Assembly: GCF_003594935.2 (NCBI RefSeq)
Contig: NZ_CP043342.1
Location: forward strand, 4,464,001-4,528,000
Length of the DNA: 64,000 nucleotides
Direction of reading: 5' to 3'
From: Enterobacter huaxiensis
GTDB lineage: Bacteria; Pseudomonadota; Gammaproteobacteria; Enterobacterales; Enterobacteriaceae
Below are positions 16,576 through 24,869 of the stretch, piece by piece. The notes under the pieces were generated by a model, which did not search any database, was not told where the DNA came from, and worked only from the letters and a program-made list of their open reading frames with translations. Each line of letters opens with the position of its first letter. The first letter of the stretch is position 1. Made by a program: the position numbers and the translations under genes.

Positions 16576-17438
16576 CAGGATTCACCCGTCATTTGATTCA
16601 CCCAGCCGTCCAGCGTGGCGAAGGTCGGCTTCGAATCCAGCGGCAGCATTTTGCGTCCGGCATCCACCGCCAGCAGCGTCGGTTTCCCGGCCACATGGTT
16701 AACCAGCACGGTGCGCACGCATTCGATGACCGCCATCTGCTTTTTGGTGCGCTGCTCCATGGCATTCGCCACGGGATCCATCAGGCAGTAGCAGAAGAAA
16801 ACGCCGAGGAAGGTCCCCACCAGCGCGGCGGCCACTTTTACCCCGATCACGGCGATAGAGCCGTCGATGGACTGCATGGTAATAATGATCCCGAGCACCG
16901 CCGCACAGATGCCAAAGCCCGGCATCGCCTCTGCGGTACGCTGCAGCGAGCGGGACGGCTGCAGAAGGTTTTCCTCCATCGCCACCAGCTCTTGCTCAAG
17001 GATCCCCTCCAGCTCGTGCTCGTTGATTTTCCCCATCGCCATCAGGCGGAAGTTATCCGCAATAAAGGTGATAATCGCTTTGTTCTGCAGGATCAGCGGG
17101 TATTTCTGAAACAGCGGGCTGCTTTCTGGCACTTCGATATGCTCATCCAGCACCTTCAGACCGCCGTCCTGAACCAGCTCCAGCAGTTCATACAACAGCA
17201 TCAGCAGCTGGCGCTGGTACTCATCGGTATATTCGTTTTTACGCATGATGCCGCGAAACTGGCGGTACATTTCCGCCAGAACCGGTTTAGGGTTGGCAAG
17301 CACCATCGCACCCATACCGGCGCCAAGAATAATGATGATCTCACCGGGCTGCCAGAACGAGGCCAGGCGCCCGCCGGACATAAGAAAACCGCCTACGACG
17401 CAGGCGAAAATGATGAAAATACCGAGCAACTTTTGCAT
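16575..17438 (-). CDS. motA: Lateral flagellar stator protein MotA (LafT)
   Basis: Stator ring subunit of 287 residues with four transmembrane helices (about 1-20, 28-50, 170-195, 200-225) and a large cytoplasmic loop that touches FliG. The MotA/TolQ/ExbB signature GFGICAAVLGIIITMQSI and AALVGTFLGVFFCY are present. It follows lafS by 7 bp and overlaps motB, matching the lafS-lafT-lafU order of other lateral systems. Confidence 0.95.
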   Translation of the reverse strand: MQKLLGIFIIFACVVGGFLMSGGRLASFWQPGEIIIILGAGMGAMVLANPKPVLAEMYRQFRGIMRKNEYTDEYQRQLLMLLYELLELVQDGGLKVLDEHIEVPESSPLFQKYPLILQNKAIITFIADNFRLMAMGKINEHELEGILEQELVAMEENLLQPSRSLQRTAEAMPGFGICAAVLGIIITMQSIDGSIAVIGVKVAAALVGTFLGVFFCYCLMDPVANAMEQRTKKQMAVIECVRTVLVNHVAGKPTLLAVDAGRKMLPLDSKPTFATLDGWVNQMTGES

Positions 17439-17445
17439 ATACCTT

Positions 17446-18147
17446 TCACTTCTGGAAAAAACACTGGATCTTCTGAGCGATCTTTTTATTGAGCTGACAG
17501 ACGCGCGCCTCGGTAATATCGAGGACTAACGCAATCTCTTTTAAGCTCATCTCCTGCTGGTAATAGAGGGTGAGAATTAACTGCTCACGCTCATCAAGGC
17601 TTGCCAGCGCAGCCCTTAACGTCCCGCTGGTGACCATTTCGTCCTCCAGCGAACGGCTATTCAGGGTGCCATTCAGGGCATCTTCACCCAATAAATCATC
17701 AAGACTCTCCAGCGTCTTCGCGCAGTCCAGCAGCAAATACTCGTGGTACTCCTCTGCAGTGATAGAAAGATGTTCACTGAGATCCTCAAAGCTCGGCGTT
17801 CTGCCGAGTTTGCGGGTCACCTCCCGGATGGCGTCATTGATCTTGTGGCTTTTCTGACGCAGCCGACGCGGGCGCCAGTCCAGCTCCCGCAGCTCATCAA
17901 GGACCGCTCCGCGAATGCGCTGCGCCGCATAGGCGCCAAACTGCTCGTCGGGATGGCCGTAGCGTCGCAGCGACGTCAAAAGCCCCATCAGCGCAATTTG
18001 CTCCATGTCCTCTTTATCCATCACGCTGCTGGTCTGCCACGAAAGTTGTTTCACGATCCGATGCACCAGCGGCAGGTAAGCGTTGACGTAGCGCGCCTCA
18101 TCCGCCGGGGTTAGCGAGTCATCAGCAATAAAATCCATCATTTCCAT
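17446..18147 (-). CDS. lafS: Lateral flagellar sigma-28 factor LafS
   Basis: FliA-type sigma factor of 233 residues. Region 2 (LPLVHRIVKQLSWQ, DMEQIALMGLLTSLRRYG, FGAYAAQRIRGAVLDELREL), region 3 (RKLGRTPSFEDLSEHL) and region 4 (SLDEREQLILTLYYQQEMSL, EIALVLDITEARVCQL) are all present. It should direct late genes such as lafA; three promoters in the window share a candidate LafS site (22798-22828, 35504-35534, 58127-58157). It is encoded in the sigma-54-driven fliD operon and is presumably held back by FlgM (35621-35893). Confidence 0.94.
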   Translation of the reverse strand: MEMMDFIADDSLTPADEARYVNAYLPLVHRIVKQLSWQTSSVMDKEDMEQIALMGLLTSLRRYGHPDEQFGAYAAQRIRGAVLDELRELDWRPRRLRQKSHKINDAIREVTRKLGRTPSFEDLSEHLSITAEEYHEYLLLDCAKTLESLDDLLGEDALNGTLNSRSLEDEMVTSGTLRAALASLDEREQLILTLYYQQEMSLKEIALVLDITEARVCQLNKKIAQKIQCFFQK

Positions 18148-18160
18148 CAGCTGCCGCGAC

Positions 18161-18628
18161 TTACTGGAAAACCATTTTGCTGATGATCACGTCTTTAAAC
18201 GGCATCCGCGTGTTGAGGCTCTGGAAACGCTCCTCGTAGGCCTGCATCAGCTTGTCGTGCAGCAGCTCCACGCTCATGGCGCGCACCGTGTCGTATTCCA
18301 TGGACGAGAGCAGATTCACCGTCGCACCGCGAATGGCCGGCGAAAGCTCTTCCGCACGGACGGTGTCGCTTGCCGAATGGGTAGCCAGCGCCAGCTCAAG
18401 CAGCAGATAGCGCTCTGAATCACCGTGGCTTTTCAGGGTCACAACCACGTTCTTGATCTCTACAAATTCCACCGGGCTCTCTTCGGAAGAGGAGAAAAAA
18501 TTGCTGATGGCTGAAAGCTTGCTGTCATCCTGACTCAGGAGATGTGTTCCCAGGACGGTGAGGATGGCGGCAAAAATGGCGGCGATTAAGGCAATCACCA
18601 GCCCCAATGAAAATGTCTTTATGGTCAT
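18161..18628 (-). CDS. fliL: Flagellar basal-body-associated protein FliL (LafF)
   Basis: A 155-residue single-pass inner-membrane protein: transmembrane helix near residues 8-28, then a periplasmic FliL domain (FVEIKNVVVTLKSHGDSERYLLLELALAT) ending in the typical MPFKDVIISKMVFQ. FliL rings surround the stator and raise its output. The ATG at 18628 gives a normal FliL N-terminus; the frame is open further upstream but inside fliK. It starts 10 bp after the fliK stop. Confidence 0.9.
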   Translation of the reverse strand: MTIKTFSLGLVIALIAAIFAAILTVLGTHLLSQDDSKLSAISNFFSSSEESPVEFVEIKNVVVTLKSHGDSERYLLLELALATHSASDTVRAEELSPAIRGATVNLLSSMEYDTVRAMSVELLHDKLMQAYEERFQSLNTRMPFKDVIISKMVFQ

Positions 18629-18638
18629 GTGGATTTGT

Positions 18639-19679
18639 TTACACCGTAAGTAATACTGAATCGTCTTGGTTGAATGCCGACCGCATTGGGTCTGCGGCAA
18701 TCTCTGCGCCCGCCGCCGGGTTATCCTGCGGCGCTTCCCTGTACTGCTGGCCGCGCCCCTGCTGCGATTGCCCCGACTGCGAAGAAACCTGCACGTTCAC
18801 CTGCACAAAGTTCTGCTCTGTCAGGCTCTGGCGCAGCTCGCTGCTTATCTGCTGCAGCGCGCGATAGGTTTCGCCGTTACTGGCGCTGATATGCACCTGC
18901 ATGCGTCCATTCTCGATCTGCAGGGAGATATCCACTTTGCCCATCTCCGGCGGATCGAGGCGGATAGTGGCATGCTGCACCTGGTTTTTGACCTGCAGCT
19001 GCAGGCGGTCACTGAGGGCGCCGTGCAGCTGCTGCGCCCATTTCGCCTCGTCGGCATCCATCTTGATGGCCGGAAGATTGACCACCTGTTTGTCCACAGT
19101 GCTGGTAAACGTCTGCGCCACGGGGGGCTGTCCAATCGCGAGGACAACCGATATCAGCGGTTTAGCAACATCTGCGATCGCAGGTTTTACCGGCTCTGCC
19201 AGCGGTTCAGGTACGATGCGGGTCAGCGCGGGCTGCGGCTGCGCTGTCATTGACGGCAGCCCCACGGTGATGCTCTGCATTTTCAGCGCGTCACCCGTCT
19301 GCGGTACGCTGTTCGCCGTGGCATTAAGCGTTTTCACCGGCATCTGGCTTGCCATTAATAGCGCGTCCAGCAGCTGCTGCGGAGACGCAATCAGATCCTC
19401 AACGCGCGGAGCCGTCTCGGTCGGGCTCTCTTTTTGGTCGTCATCGTCTGCAGATTTCACATCCGCCAGCACCATAGCGGTATCACGCCGCTGCTCGCCG
19501 CCCATCAGGGAGTTGATGATGTTAAGCAGCGCATCATTGAACGCCGGCTGCGTCTGGCCGTTGGTCTCGGCAAGCGCTGGCATCTCCCCAACAGTGCTTG
19601 CTGAAGGCAGCGCCAATGCCGTCTCGTCAGGCGCAGCGGCTATCGGGAGTTGTGTCAGCTGAGAAAGCATCAGGTTCAT
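18639..19679 (-). CDS. fliK: Flagellar hook-length control protein FliK (LafE)
   Basis: A 346-residue secreted ruler. The first ~220 residues are Ala/Pro/Thr-rich with no fixed fold; the C-terminal FliK domain (about 225-310) has the conserved core ATIRLDPPEMGKVDISLQIE and MQVHISASNGETYRAL, which contacts FlhB to switch export from hook to filament. The tail is Gln/Ser-rich. Its ATG overlaps the lafD stop by one base. Confidence 0.92.
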   Translation of the reverse strand: MNLMLSQLTQLPIAAAPDETALALPSASTVGEMPALAETNGQTQPAFNDALLNIINSLMGGEQRRDTAMVLADVKSADDDDQKESPTETAPRVEDLIASPQQLLDALLMASQMPVKTLNATANSVPQTGDALKMQSITVGLPSMTAQPQPALTRIVPEPLAEPVKPAIADVAKPLISVVLAIGQPPVAQTFTSTVDKQVVNLPAIKMDADEAKWAQQLHGALSDRLQLQVKNQVQHATIRLDPPEMGKVDISLQIENGRMQVHISASNGETYRALQQISSELRQSLTEQNFVQVNVQVSSQSGQSQQGRGQQYREAPQDNPAAGAEIAADPMRSAFNQDDSVLLTV

Positions 19680-19984
19680 TACCCAAAATCCTCTTCACCG
19701 GCAAACAGCGCATACGCCGTTGCCCCTTCCTTATTACGGCGCGTACGGGCGATCTGTTTTTCCAGCGCCTCGCTTTGCACCTGGCAAAACTGGCTGACCC
19801 GGGTATGCGTCTGCTGAAGCGCAGCAAGGGCGTCGCGTTTTTCTGCACTCAGCGCGTGCCCTGCCAGCGACGTCAGCAGCCCGGCAATCTGGGCATCCAC
19901 CTCCTGCATTTTCGGCCAGTCGTGCTGACTGGCCGCCTGCTCCAGGGAACGCGCCAGAAAACGCATAACCTGAATATCATCCAT
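19679..19984 (-). CDS. lafD: LafD, FliT-like export chaperone
   Basis: A 101-residue, almost wholly helical protein between fliS and fliK. Its place matches lafD of other Laf clusters and fliT after fliS in the primary system, so a chaperone of the cap protein FliD is likely; sequence similarity to FliT is weak. It overlaps fliS by 8 bp and fliK by 1 bp. Confidence 0.72.
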   Translation of the reverse strand: MDDIQVMRFLARSLEQAASQHDWPKMQEVDAQIAGLLTSLAGHALSAEKRDALAALQQTHTRVSQFCQVQSEALEKQIARTRRNKEGATAYALFAGEEDFG

Positions 19985-20372
19985 TCTGCTGCCCCATTTT
20001 TTCCCAGCCGTCCTGAAGATTGCGGAGGATCACCTCCACTTCTTCCACGCTGGCGACCGAGAGCTTGTGGCTGGCATCGTAGAGGCGATAAACGCAGTAG
20101 TCGTAAAGATTGGCCAGACTCAACGCCAGCTCGCCGCCCTTTTCAAAGTCCAGCGAGCTGGTCAACGCATTCAGTATGTCGATGCATTTATTTACGCTCT
20201 GCACTTTGCGGTCGTAGCGACGCGCGGCGATGTGGCTTTTTGCGCGCACCAGTTCGTCCATCAGGCCGTTAAACAGCATGAGCACCAGCTGATGCGGATT
20301 TGCTGCGGCGGCCTGAATCGCCAGATCGGATTGCTGATAGTGGCCGTAGCCCTGCTGTTCGTTCCCGTACAT
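19977..20372 (-). CDS. fliS: Flagellin export chaperone FliS (LafC)
   Basis: A 131-residue helical cytoplasmic chaperone that binds the flagellin C-terminus and prevents early polymerisation. Family features: N-terminal YQQSDLAIQAAAANPHQLVL, LFNGLMDELVRAKSHI and LDFEKGGELALSLANLYDYC. It lies 16 bp downstream of fliD. Confidence 0.93.
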   Translation of the reverse strand: MYGNEQQGYGHYQQSDLAIQAAAANPHQLVLMLFNGLMDELVRAKSHIAARRYDRKVQSVNKCIDILNALTSSLDFEKGGELALSLANLYDYCVYRLYDASHKLSVASVEEVEVILRNLQDGWEKMGQQNG

Positions 20373-20388
20373 AAACGCGGTTATTTCC

Positions 20389-21693
20389 TTAAGCTAAACC
20401 AAACATGCCCATGGTGTTGTTCATCTGCGCCATCGCTTTTTGCAGCTGGGTAAACTGCTTCAGATAGCGGTTATAAGAGCTTTCGTAGCGCGTGTTCATC
20501 GCTTCTGTTTTGGTATCGATATCGCTCTGCTGGCGGTCCAGAACATCCTGACGACCTTTGAGCAAGCCGTTGGTTGAGTTGAGATAGCGGTCGAGAGACT
20601 TATCCATCGCCGACAGCATGCCTTCCTTGCCGTTGAACAGATCGTTCAACTTTTGCGGGTCCGCTTTGATGGCGGCATCCAGCTTTTTGCTGTCAATCTG
20701 CAGCTTGCCTTCGCGGTCGGCGGTAATACCGAAATCGGACATTCGCTTGTCGCCGAACACCTGACGCATAACGTCGTTCAACTCGCGATCGAGTGAGGAC
20801 ATGGTGGCATCACCGGCAAACGCGCCGCGGGTTTCGTCGTCTCCGTTACCGCTTTTCGTCAGCTTGCTTAACGTGTCCTGAAGGGTGTTATAGGAGTCGA
20901 TAAAGGTCTGGAGCTGCTCTTTTGTTCCTGTGCTATCGGTGCTTACAGAAATGGTCAGCGGCTTGTCTTTTTCGGTAACGGAGGTCAGCTCAATGGTCAC
21001 GCCGTCAATCAGCTTATCCAGCGTGTTAGAGCTGTTGGTGAAGGTCATCTCCCCCATTTTGATAACGGAATCGGCGGCTTCAGAAATCACTTTTTCCGTG
21101 GGTAAAACCAGATCTGAAGAGTTGGTGACGGAAATCGTATTTTTTGACCCGCTCTCATCGCTGCTCAGCATCAGCGTGACTTCACCGTCGGTACGAATCA
21201 GCGACGCCGTGACGCCGGGGTTATCTTTGTCGCCGTTAATGGCTTTTGTTAAGTCGCTGAGGCTCTCCATGTCCGTCAGATCGACGGTAATGGTTTTGGC
21301 CGCCGAGCCCTCTCCAAGCGTAATATCCATCGTGCCGGAGGCATTTTTGACCGCATCGTCGGTCATTTTTTCGAAGCCAATCTGGTGGGCTGAGGCCAGC
21401 GCATCCACCTGAATGTTGTAGGTACCTTTTAGCGCACTGGAACCCGCCGTTACGTTCGCAATACCTTCGCGGTTCATGCTGACGAGGTTTTTCAGCATTC
21501 CTTCGCCGGTTTTGTTCAGCCCGCTCATCGCCGTGCGGAAATCGGTCAACGCCGTTTTCAGCGCGTCGAGGGCTTTTTTCTGCGAATCCATCGTGGCGGT
21601 TTTTGTCTTTAGCTGGTTTTGCAAAGACGCAATGTCATACGTCGCCAGCTGCTGAGCCAGAGTCTGGGGATCGATACTGCTAAAATCGGCCAT
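20389..21693 (-). CDS. fliD: Filament cap protein FliD (LafB)
   Basis: Hook-associated protein 2, 434 residues, which forms the pentameric cap under which flagellin folds. It has the coiled N-terminal region (LAQQLATYDIASLQNQLKTK), a central variable part and a C-terminal FliD domain with ADREGKLQIDSKKLDAAIKA and terminal heptads (QKAMAQMNNTMGMFGLA). The ATG at 21693 has GGAG 9 bp upstream. A perfect sigma-54 promoter at 21741-21756 makes it the first gene of the operon fliD-fliS-lafD-fliK-fliL-lafS-motA-motB and probably on to nlpC-parM-parR. Confidence 0.94.
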   Translation of the reverse strand: MADFSSIDPQTLAQQLATYDIASLQNQLKTKTATMDSQKKALDALKTALTDFRTAMSGLNKTGEGMLKNLVSMNREGIANVTAGSSALKGTYNIQVDALASAHQIGFEKMTDDAVKNASGTMDITLGEGSAAKTITVDLTDMESLSDLTKAINGDKDNPGVTASLIRTDGEVTLMLSSDESGSKNTISVTNSSDLVLPTEKVISEAADSVIKMGEMTFTNSSNTLDKLIDGVTIELTSVTEKDKPLTISVSTDSTGTKEQLQTFIDSYNTLQDTLSKLTKSGNGDDETRGAFAGDATMSSLDRELNDVMRQVFGDKRMSDFGITADREGKLQIDSKKLDAAIKADPQKLNDLFNGKEGMLSAMDKSLDRYLNSTNGLLKGRQDVLDRQQSDIDTKTEAMNTRYESSYNRYLKQFTQLQKAMAQMNNTMGMFGLA

Positions 21694-21740
21694 ATTGTTT
21701 TTCTCCGTTCGCACCTGTTGCTAAACCATAACTGTTGTTA

Positions 21741-21756
21741 AGCAAACATCGTGCCA
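21741..21756 (-). promoter_or_regulatory. Sigma-54 promoter of the fliD operon
   Basis: Read leftward the sequence is TGGCACGATGTTTGCT, a full match to the -24/-12 consensus TGGCACRNNNNTTGCW. It lies 48 bp before the fliD ATG and differs from the flgB site (34675-34690) at only two of 16 bases. LafK is the natural activator. Confidence 0.92.
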
Positions 21757-21848
21757 GTTTTTATTTACTGTTAATTCAGACACTTAAATTTAAGAAGGAA
21801 AGCGGATTTCCCCACAGGGGAAGAAACAGGAAGGGAAACGCCGCATAC

Positions 21849-21877
21849 AAAAACACCGCCTTACAGCGGTGTTTTTT
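21849..21877 (-). terminator. Intrinsic terminator of lafA
   Basis: Leftward reading: AAAACACCGC, short loop, GGCGGTGTTTTT. It lies just after the lafA stop and before the fliD promoter, so it isolates flagellin mRNA. Confidence 0.9.
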
Positions 21878-21892
21878 AAACAGCTCGGTGGA

Positions 21893-22744
21893 TTAGCCCA
21901 GCAGGGACATCACCATGCCGGACATGCTGTTGGACTGTTTCAGCATGGACATACTGGTTTGAGCCAGCATCTGGTTACGGGTCATGCTTGACGCTTCAGA
22001 CGCAAAGTCAGCGTCGCGGATGTTGCCCAGCGCCAGGTCGGTGTTGTCCTTCATGTTCGCCAGGTTAGCCGCGGTGTGGCCCAGACGGTTGATGTTCGCA
22101 CCCAGTTTAGAACGCAGGGTACCCACCTGAGAAACTGCACCTTCAATTTTGGTAATCATCGCCTGCGCGCCGGATACGGTAGTGATGGTCGCGCCAGAAC
22201 CAGTCAGGCCAGCCATGCCGCTTGCGCCTTTCACTGCGGTCAGATCGGAGCTCACGTCAACTTTCAGACTTTCACCTTCGGAAGCACCGATCTGGAAGTT
22301 CATCGCACCAGCGAATTTGCCGCCGCTTGCGAACAGGCTCTCACCCGCATACTTGGTGTTACCCATGATGTTGTTCAGTTCGCTGTTCAGCTCGTCCATT
22401 TCAGACTGCAGCGCTTTACGATCTTCCGGGCCGTTGGTGTCGTTCGCTGCCTGAGTAGCGAGGTCTTTCATGCGGTACATGATGTTGCTTACTTCGTCGA
22501 AAGCACCTTCAGCCGTCTGCAGCAGCGCAGTTGCGTCAGAGATGTTGCGCTGAGCAACAGCCATACCGTTGGTCTGGCCCTGGAGGCGGGTTGCAATCTG
22601 CAGGCCTGCAGCATCATCCGCCGCAGAGTTAATGCGTTTACCGGTACCTAGACGTTCCATTGCGGTGGACAGCATGCTGTTAGATTTATTCAGCGCGTTA
22701 ACGGAAGCCATGGAAGAGGCGTTAGTGAAAATAGAAAGTGCCAT
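21893..22744 (-). CDS. lafA: Lateral flagellin LafA
   Basis: Filament protein of 283 residues, much shorter than typical enteric FliC (about 500), with conserved D0/D1 ends (MALSIFTNASSMASVNALNK, RLGTGKRINSAADDAAGLQI; NRLGHTAANLANMKDN, ADFASEASSMTRNQML, SNSMSGMVMSLLG) and only a small central domain rich in Gly, Ser, Thr and Ala (about 140-200). Such short flagellins are usual for lateral filaments. The ATG at 22744 has GGAG at about 9 bp. It is a single-gene unit with its own candidate LafS promoter and terminator. The Ser/Thr-rich centre is a possible target of the modification genes at 36339-41687. Confidence 0.96.
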   Translation of the reverse strand: MALSIFTNASSMASVNALNKSNSMLSTAMERLGTGKRINSAADDAAGLQIATRLQGQTNGMAVAQRNISDATALLQTAEGAFDEVSNIMYRMKDLATQAANDTNGPEDRKALQSEMDELNSELNNIMGNTKYAGESLFASGGKFAGAMNFQIGASEGESLKVDVSSDLTAVKGASGMAGLTGSGATITTVSGAQAMITKIEGAVSQVGTLRSKLGANINRLGHTAANLANMKDNTDLALGNIRDADFASEASSMTRNQMLAQTSMSMLKQSNSMSGMVMSLLG

Positions 22745-22761
22745 TTTAGAATTCTCCTTTT

Positions 22762-22780
22762 GAACCTGTCTGTCAGGTTC
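22762..22780 (-). promoter_or_regulatory. Stem-loop in the lafA leader
   Basis: Perfect 7-bp stem GAACCTG / CAGGTTC with a 5-nt loop, ending 1-2 bases ahead of the AAAAGGAG ribosome-binding site on the mRNA. It could stabilise the leader or affect translation. Confidence 0.5.
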
Positions 22781-22797
22781 TTCTCTCTGGTACTCAA

Positions 22798-22828
22798 GTA
22801 AAACGACACACCCCAACCGCGAATTAAA
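22798..22828 (-). promoter_or_regulatory. Candidate LafS (sigma-28) promoter of lafA
   Basis: Leftward: TTTAAT, 15-bp spacer, GTCGTTTTAC. The same pattern and spacing occur before flgM and the EAL gene at 58186. It differs from the E. coli FliA -10 (GCCGATAA) in its second half. The implied leader is about 50 nt. Confidence 0.6.
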
Positions 22829-23425
22829 TCGAAAATGAAAAAAAATATTTCTTCCCTGCTAGCGCCTATTTATTCAGGTAGATAGCAGGGGGAGAAAATA
22901 ACATTAAAAAAAGAAGGGAAATTAAAGCGACACAGCAATATTGATTCTTAAATGACATTACATTTTCTTACGTTTTATTCGCAACAATGAAAAGAATCTC
23001 ATTCTCAGACGATCGTCACAAAACATTTTATTCACATGCTTACGTGGATTGTTAAATAAAGGATCAATGCATCACCTCGTTTAACTTTTAACGAGCCGCA
23101 TTAATAAACACTCAAAATATAAACTTAATAATTTGTTGCACATCACACTTTTATAGCGTAAAAATGTGCCTCGGAAGCGAAACTTCCTAAACTAACCTAA
23201 GAAAAGACTCAATTTGTCGGGTGAAACTTCCGCCTTAACGCTGGACGATTTTCATTATCATCCCCTGACTTGCCTTTTCTTTACATCATTTCCGCAGGCA
23301 AGCGGCAATTCTCTACGAATTTTAAACGGATTTAATCATTAATTTACATTAAGCATTTCGTGCATTTAGCGCGCAGTGCCGGGCAAATTAAATGCTTCAG
23401 GAGTGGGTCGTCACCAACACTTGCC
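22829..23425. other. Long AT-rich region between lafA and lafZ
   Basis: About 600 bp of AT-rich DNA upstream of both divergent genes, with long A-runs near 22837-22847 and 22904-22911. It should hold the lafZ promoter and perhaps sites for LafZ or H-NS-type proteins. I find no gene and no sigma-54 motif in it. Confidence 0.5.
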
Positions 23426-24370
23426 ATGACTAAAACATATTACTCGGTAAATAACTGGTTAATTGACTTACCTTCAGGCTCAATCATTAGCCTTGTATCC
23501 GGCGAGCGCAAAAGACTCGGTGAGTATCAATTAAAACTGCTTTACGTGCTGGCAGAAAACGCAGGAAAAATACTCACTCGCGAAGAATTGACCACACTCG
23601 TCTGGGAACGTCGGGTGATAGGAAATAACAGTCTTCCCAATGCGATACATGCACTGCGCGCTGCGCTGGAAGACGATGGCAAAGCACAGAAAATAATAAA
23701 AACGGTCCCTAAAAAGGGGTATTTGCTGGAGCAAGCCTGGTTTCGTTCCGTAGAGCGTGAAAGTGACGAGGTGGAGCAACCCGTCAACCCAACCTCACCG
23801 GATTTTGAAGAAGAGAGTTCAGAAGAAGCGGCGCTTCTCCCTGCCGACATGATGCTCGCTGAACTGCCCGAGCCGGAAAACACGGCGTATACGCACGAGG
23901 CTCCCGCGCCGCAGGTAAAAGCACACTCGCGCTTTCATCTGCGCCTCATGATGTTTTTGCTGATGGTTGCCGTCATCGTCGCCAGTGCAGTCTCCGGCTG
24001 GCAGTACGCCAACTCGCATGGCTCAAGGCTGGTTGCTACCGAGCAGGAGCCGGGGGTTTACAGCAATATCCGCATCTATGAAATGTCTGAAGCCAATCGA
24101 CTGGCGATGAACAAAGAGGACTTTTACAGCAAGATCAAAGATACGCTGTATGCCATCAACCAGCAGAACAAGTCGCAGTCCATCACCATGACGATCTATT
24201 ACCAGAGCATCGACCAGACGCTGAACTACACCTTCGCTCTCAGGAGTCAGTGTGACAAAAAACAGCTGGTCATGGCGATCTACCACTGGCGAATTGACCC
24301 TACACAATTAAACAACCTGATATTGCGTGAAACGAGGAGGAAAATCAGTGAGATGGAAGTCTGCTCTTAA
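23426..24370 (+). CDS. lafZ: LafZ, ToxR/CadC-type membrane-bound regulator
   Basis: A 314-residue one-pass membrane transcription factor. Residues 1-105 form an OmpR/PhoB-type winged helix-turn-helix (LGEYQLKLLYVLAENAGKIL, TREELTTLVWERR, NAIHALRAALEDD, KTVPKKGYLL). An acidic, Pro-rich linker (106-170) leads to a transmembrane helix (about 172-191) and a ~120-residue periplasmic domain holding two cysteines (276 and 313, the latter next to last), much like ToxR. Its place beside lafA and lafW matches lafZ of E. coli Flag-2 loci. It overlaps the next gene by 23 bp. The start at 23426 fits the domain; a frame from 23360 has no ribosome-binding site. Confidence 0.85.
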   Translation: MTKTYYSVNNWLIDLPSGSIISLVSGERKRLGEYQLKLLYVLAENAGKILTREELTTLVWERRVIGNNSLPNAIHALRAALEDDGKAQKIIKTVPKKGYLLEQAWFRSVERESDEVEQPVNPTSPDFEEESSEEAALLPADMMLAELPEPENTAYTHEAPAPQVKAHSRFHLRLMMFLLMVAVIVASAVSGWQYANSHGSRLVATEQEPGVYSNIRIYEMSEANRLAMNKEDFYSKIKDTLYAINQQNKSQSITMTIYYQSIDQTLNYTFALRSQCDKKQLVMAIYHWRIDPTQLNNLILRETRRKISEMEVCS

Positions 24371-24812
24371 CTGGAAATGGCTCTTGTCATACCTTCTGAT
24401 TGCCGTAGCAGTCCTCTCAGGGATGCGGTTTTTAACCCCGCCTGCCGCCCCACAGGCGGATGTTGAAGGATTTTTACAGCTGGGTTTTTACGATCTCATG
24501 TCGCAACGTAAAGAGATTTACGATTCACATATGCAGACCGTCAACCACGCGATTTTAACGACCATCACCAATCCGAACGATAACCGGTTTGTGCTGAAAG
24601 GAAAATTTACCGAAATCAACGAGCAGCACGGCAGACGGTTCTTTTCCTATACGCCCATCTACTACAGCGCGGCGCAAAAGGGGCTGATGATTGATGGTCT
24701 GGTGGATATGCTGATGCACATCGATTTCTGGATGCAGCCCGTGTATGTCGGCAATCAGCCGCTGGTTGTCGGGCAGAGCGGCGCCATTTTTCTCTACCCG
24801 CTGCGCAAATAA
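24348..24812 (+). CDS. Small membrane partner of LafZ (ToxS-like by context)
   Basis: A 154-residue protein with one N-terminal transmembrane helix (WLLSYLLIAVAVLSGM, about residues 11-26) and a ~125-residue periplasmic domain without cysteine. No family recognised. The GTG at 24348 is chosen because the strong GAGGAGG site sits 7 bp before it; the ATG at 24327 lies ahead of that site. The reading frame overlaps the lafZ end, so translation is probably coupled. A one-pass regulator followed at once by a small periplasmic membrane protein is the ToxR-ToxS and TcpP-TcpH layout, which suggests it stabilises or gates LafZ. Confidence 0.78.
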   Translation: MRWKSALNWKWLLSYLLIAVAVLSGMRFLTPPAAPQADVEGFLQLGFYDLMSQRKEIYDSHMQTVNHAILTTITNPNDNRFVLKGKFTEINEQHGRRFFSYTPIYYSAAQKGLMIDGLVDMLMHIDFWMQPVYVGNQPLVVGQSGAIFLYPLRK

Positions 24813-24835
24813 GAGGTTTCTCGCCCGCACCCTGA

Positions 24836-24858
24836 CCCTCTCCCCGGAGGGGCGAGGG
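24836..24858. repeat. Inverted repeat between convergent genes
   Basis: CCCTCTCCCC, GGA loop, GGGGCGAGGG; same family as the repeat at 3715-3735. It separates the LafZ partner from lafW and may act as a terminator. Confidence 0.5.
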
Positions 24859-24869
24859 GATGCGAGGCG

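Noticed and set aside
16593..17492. Rightward 299-codon open frame opposite motA and the lafS end
   Set aside because: It is the antisense shadow of a clearly coding gene in GC-rich DNA, His/Gln-rich, with no ribosome-binding site or family match.
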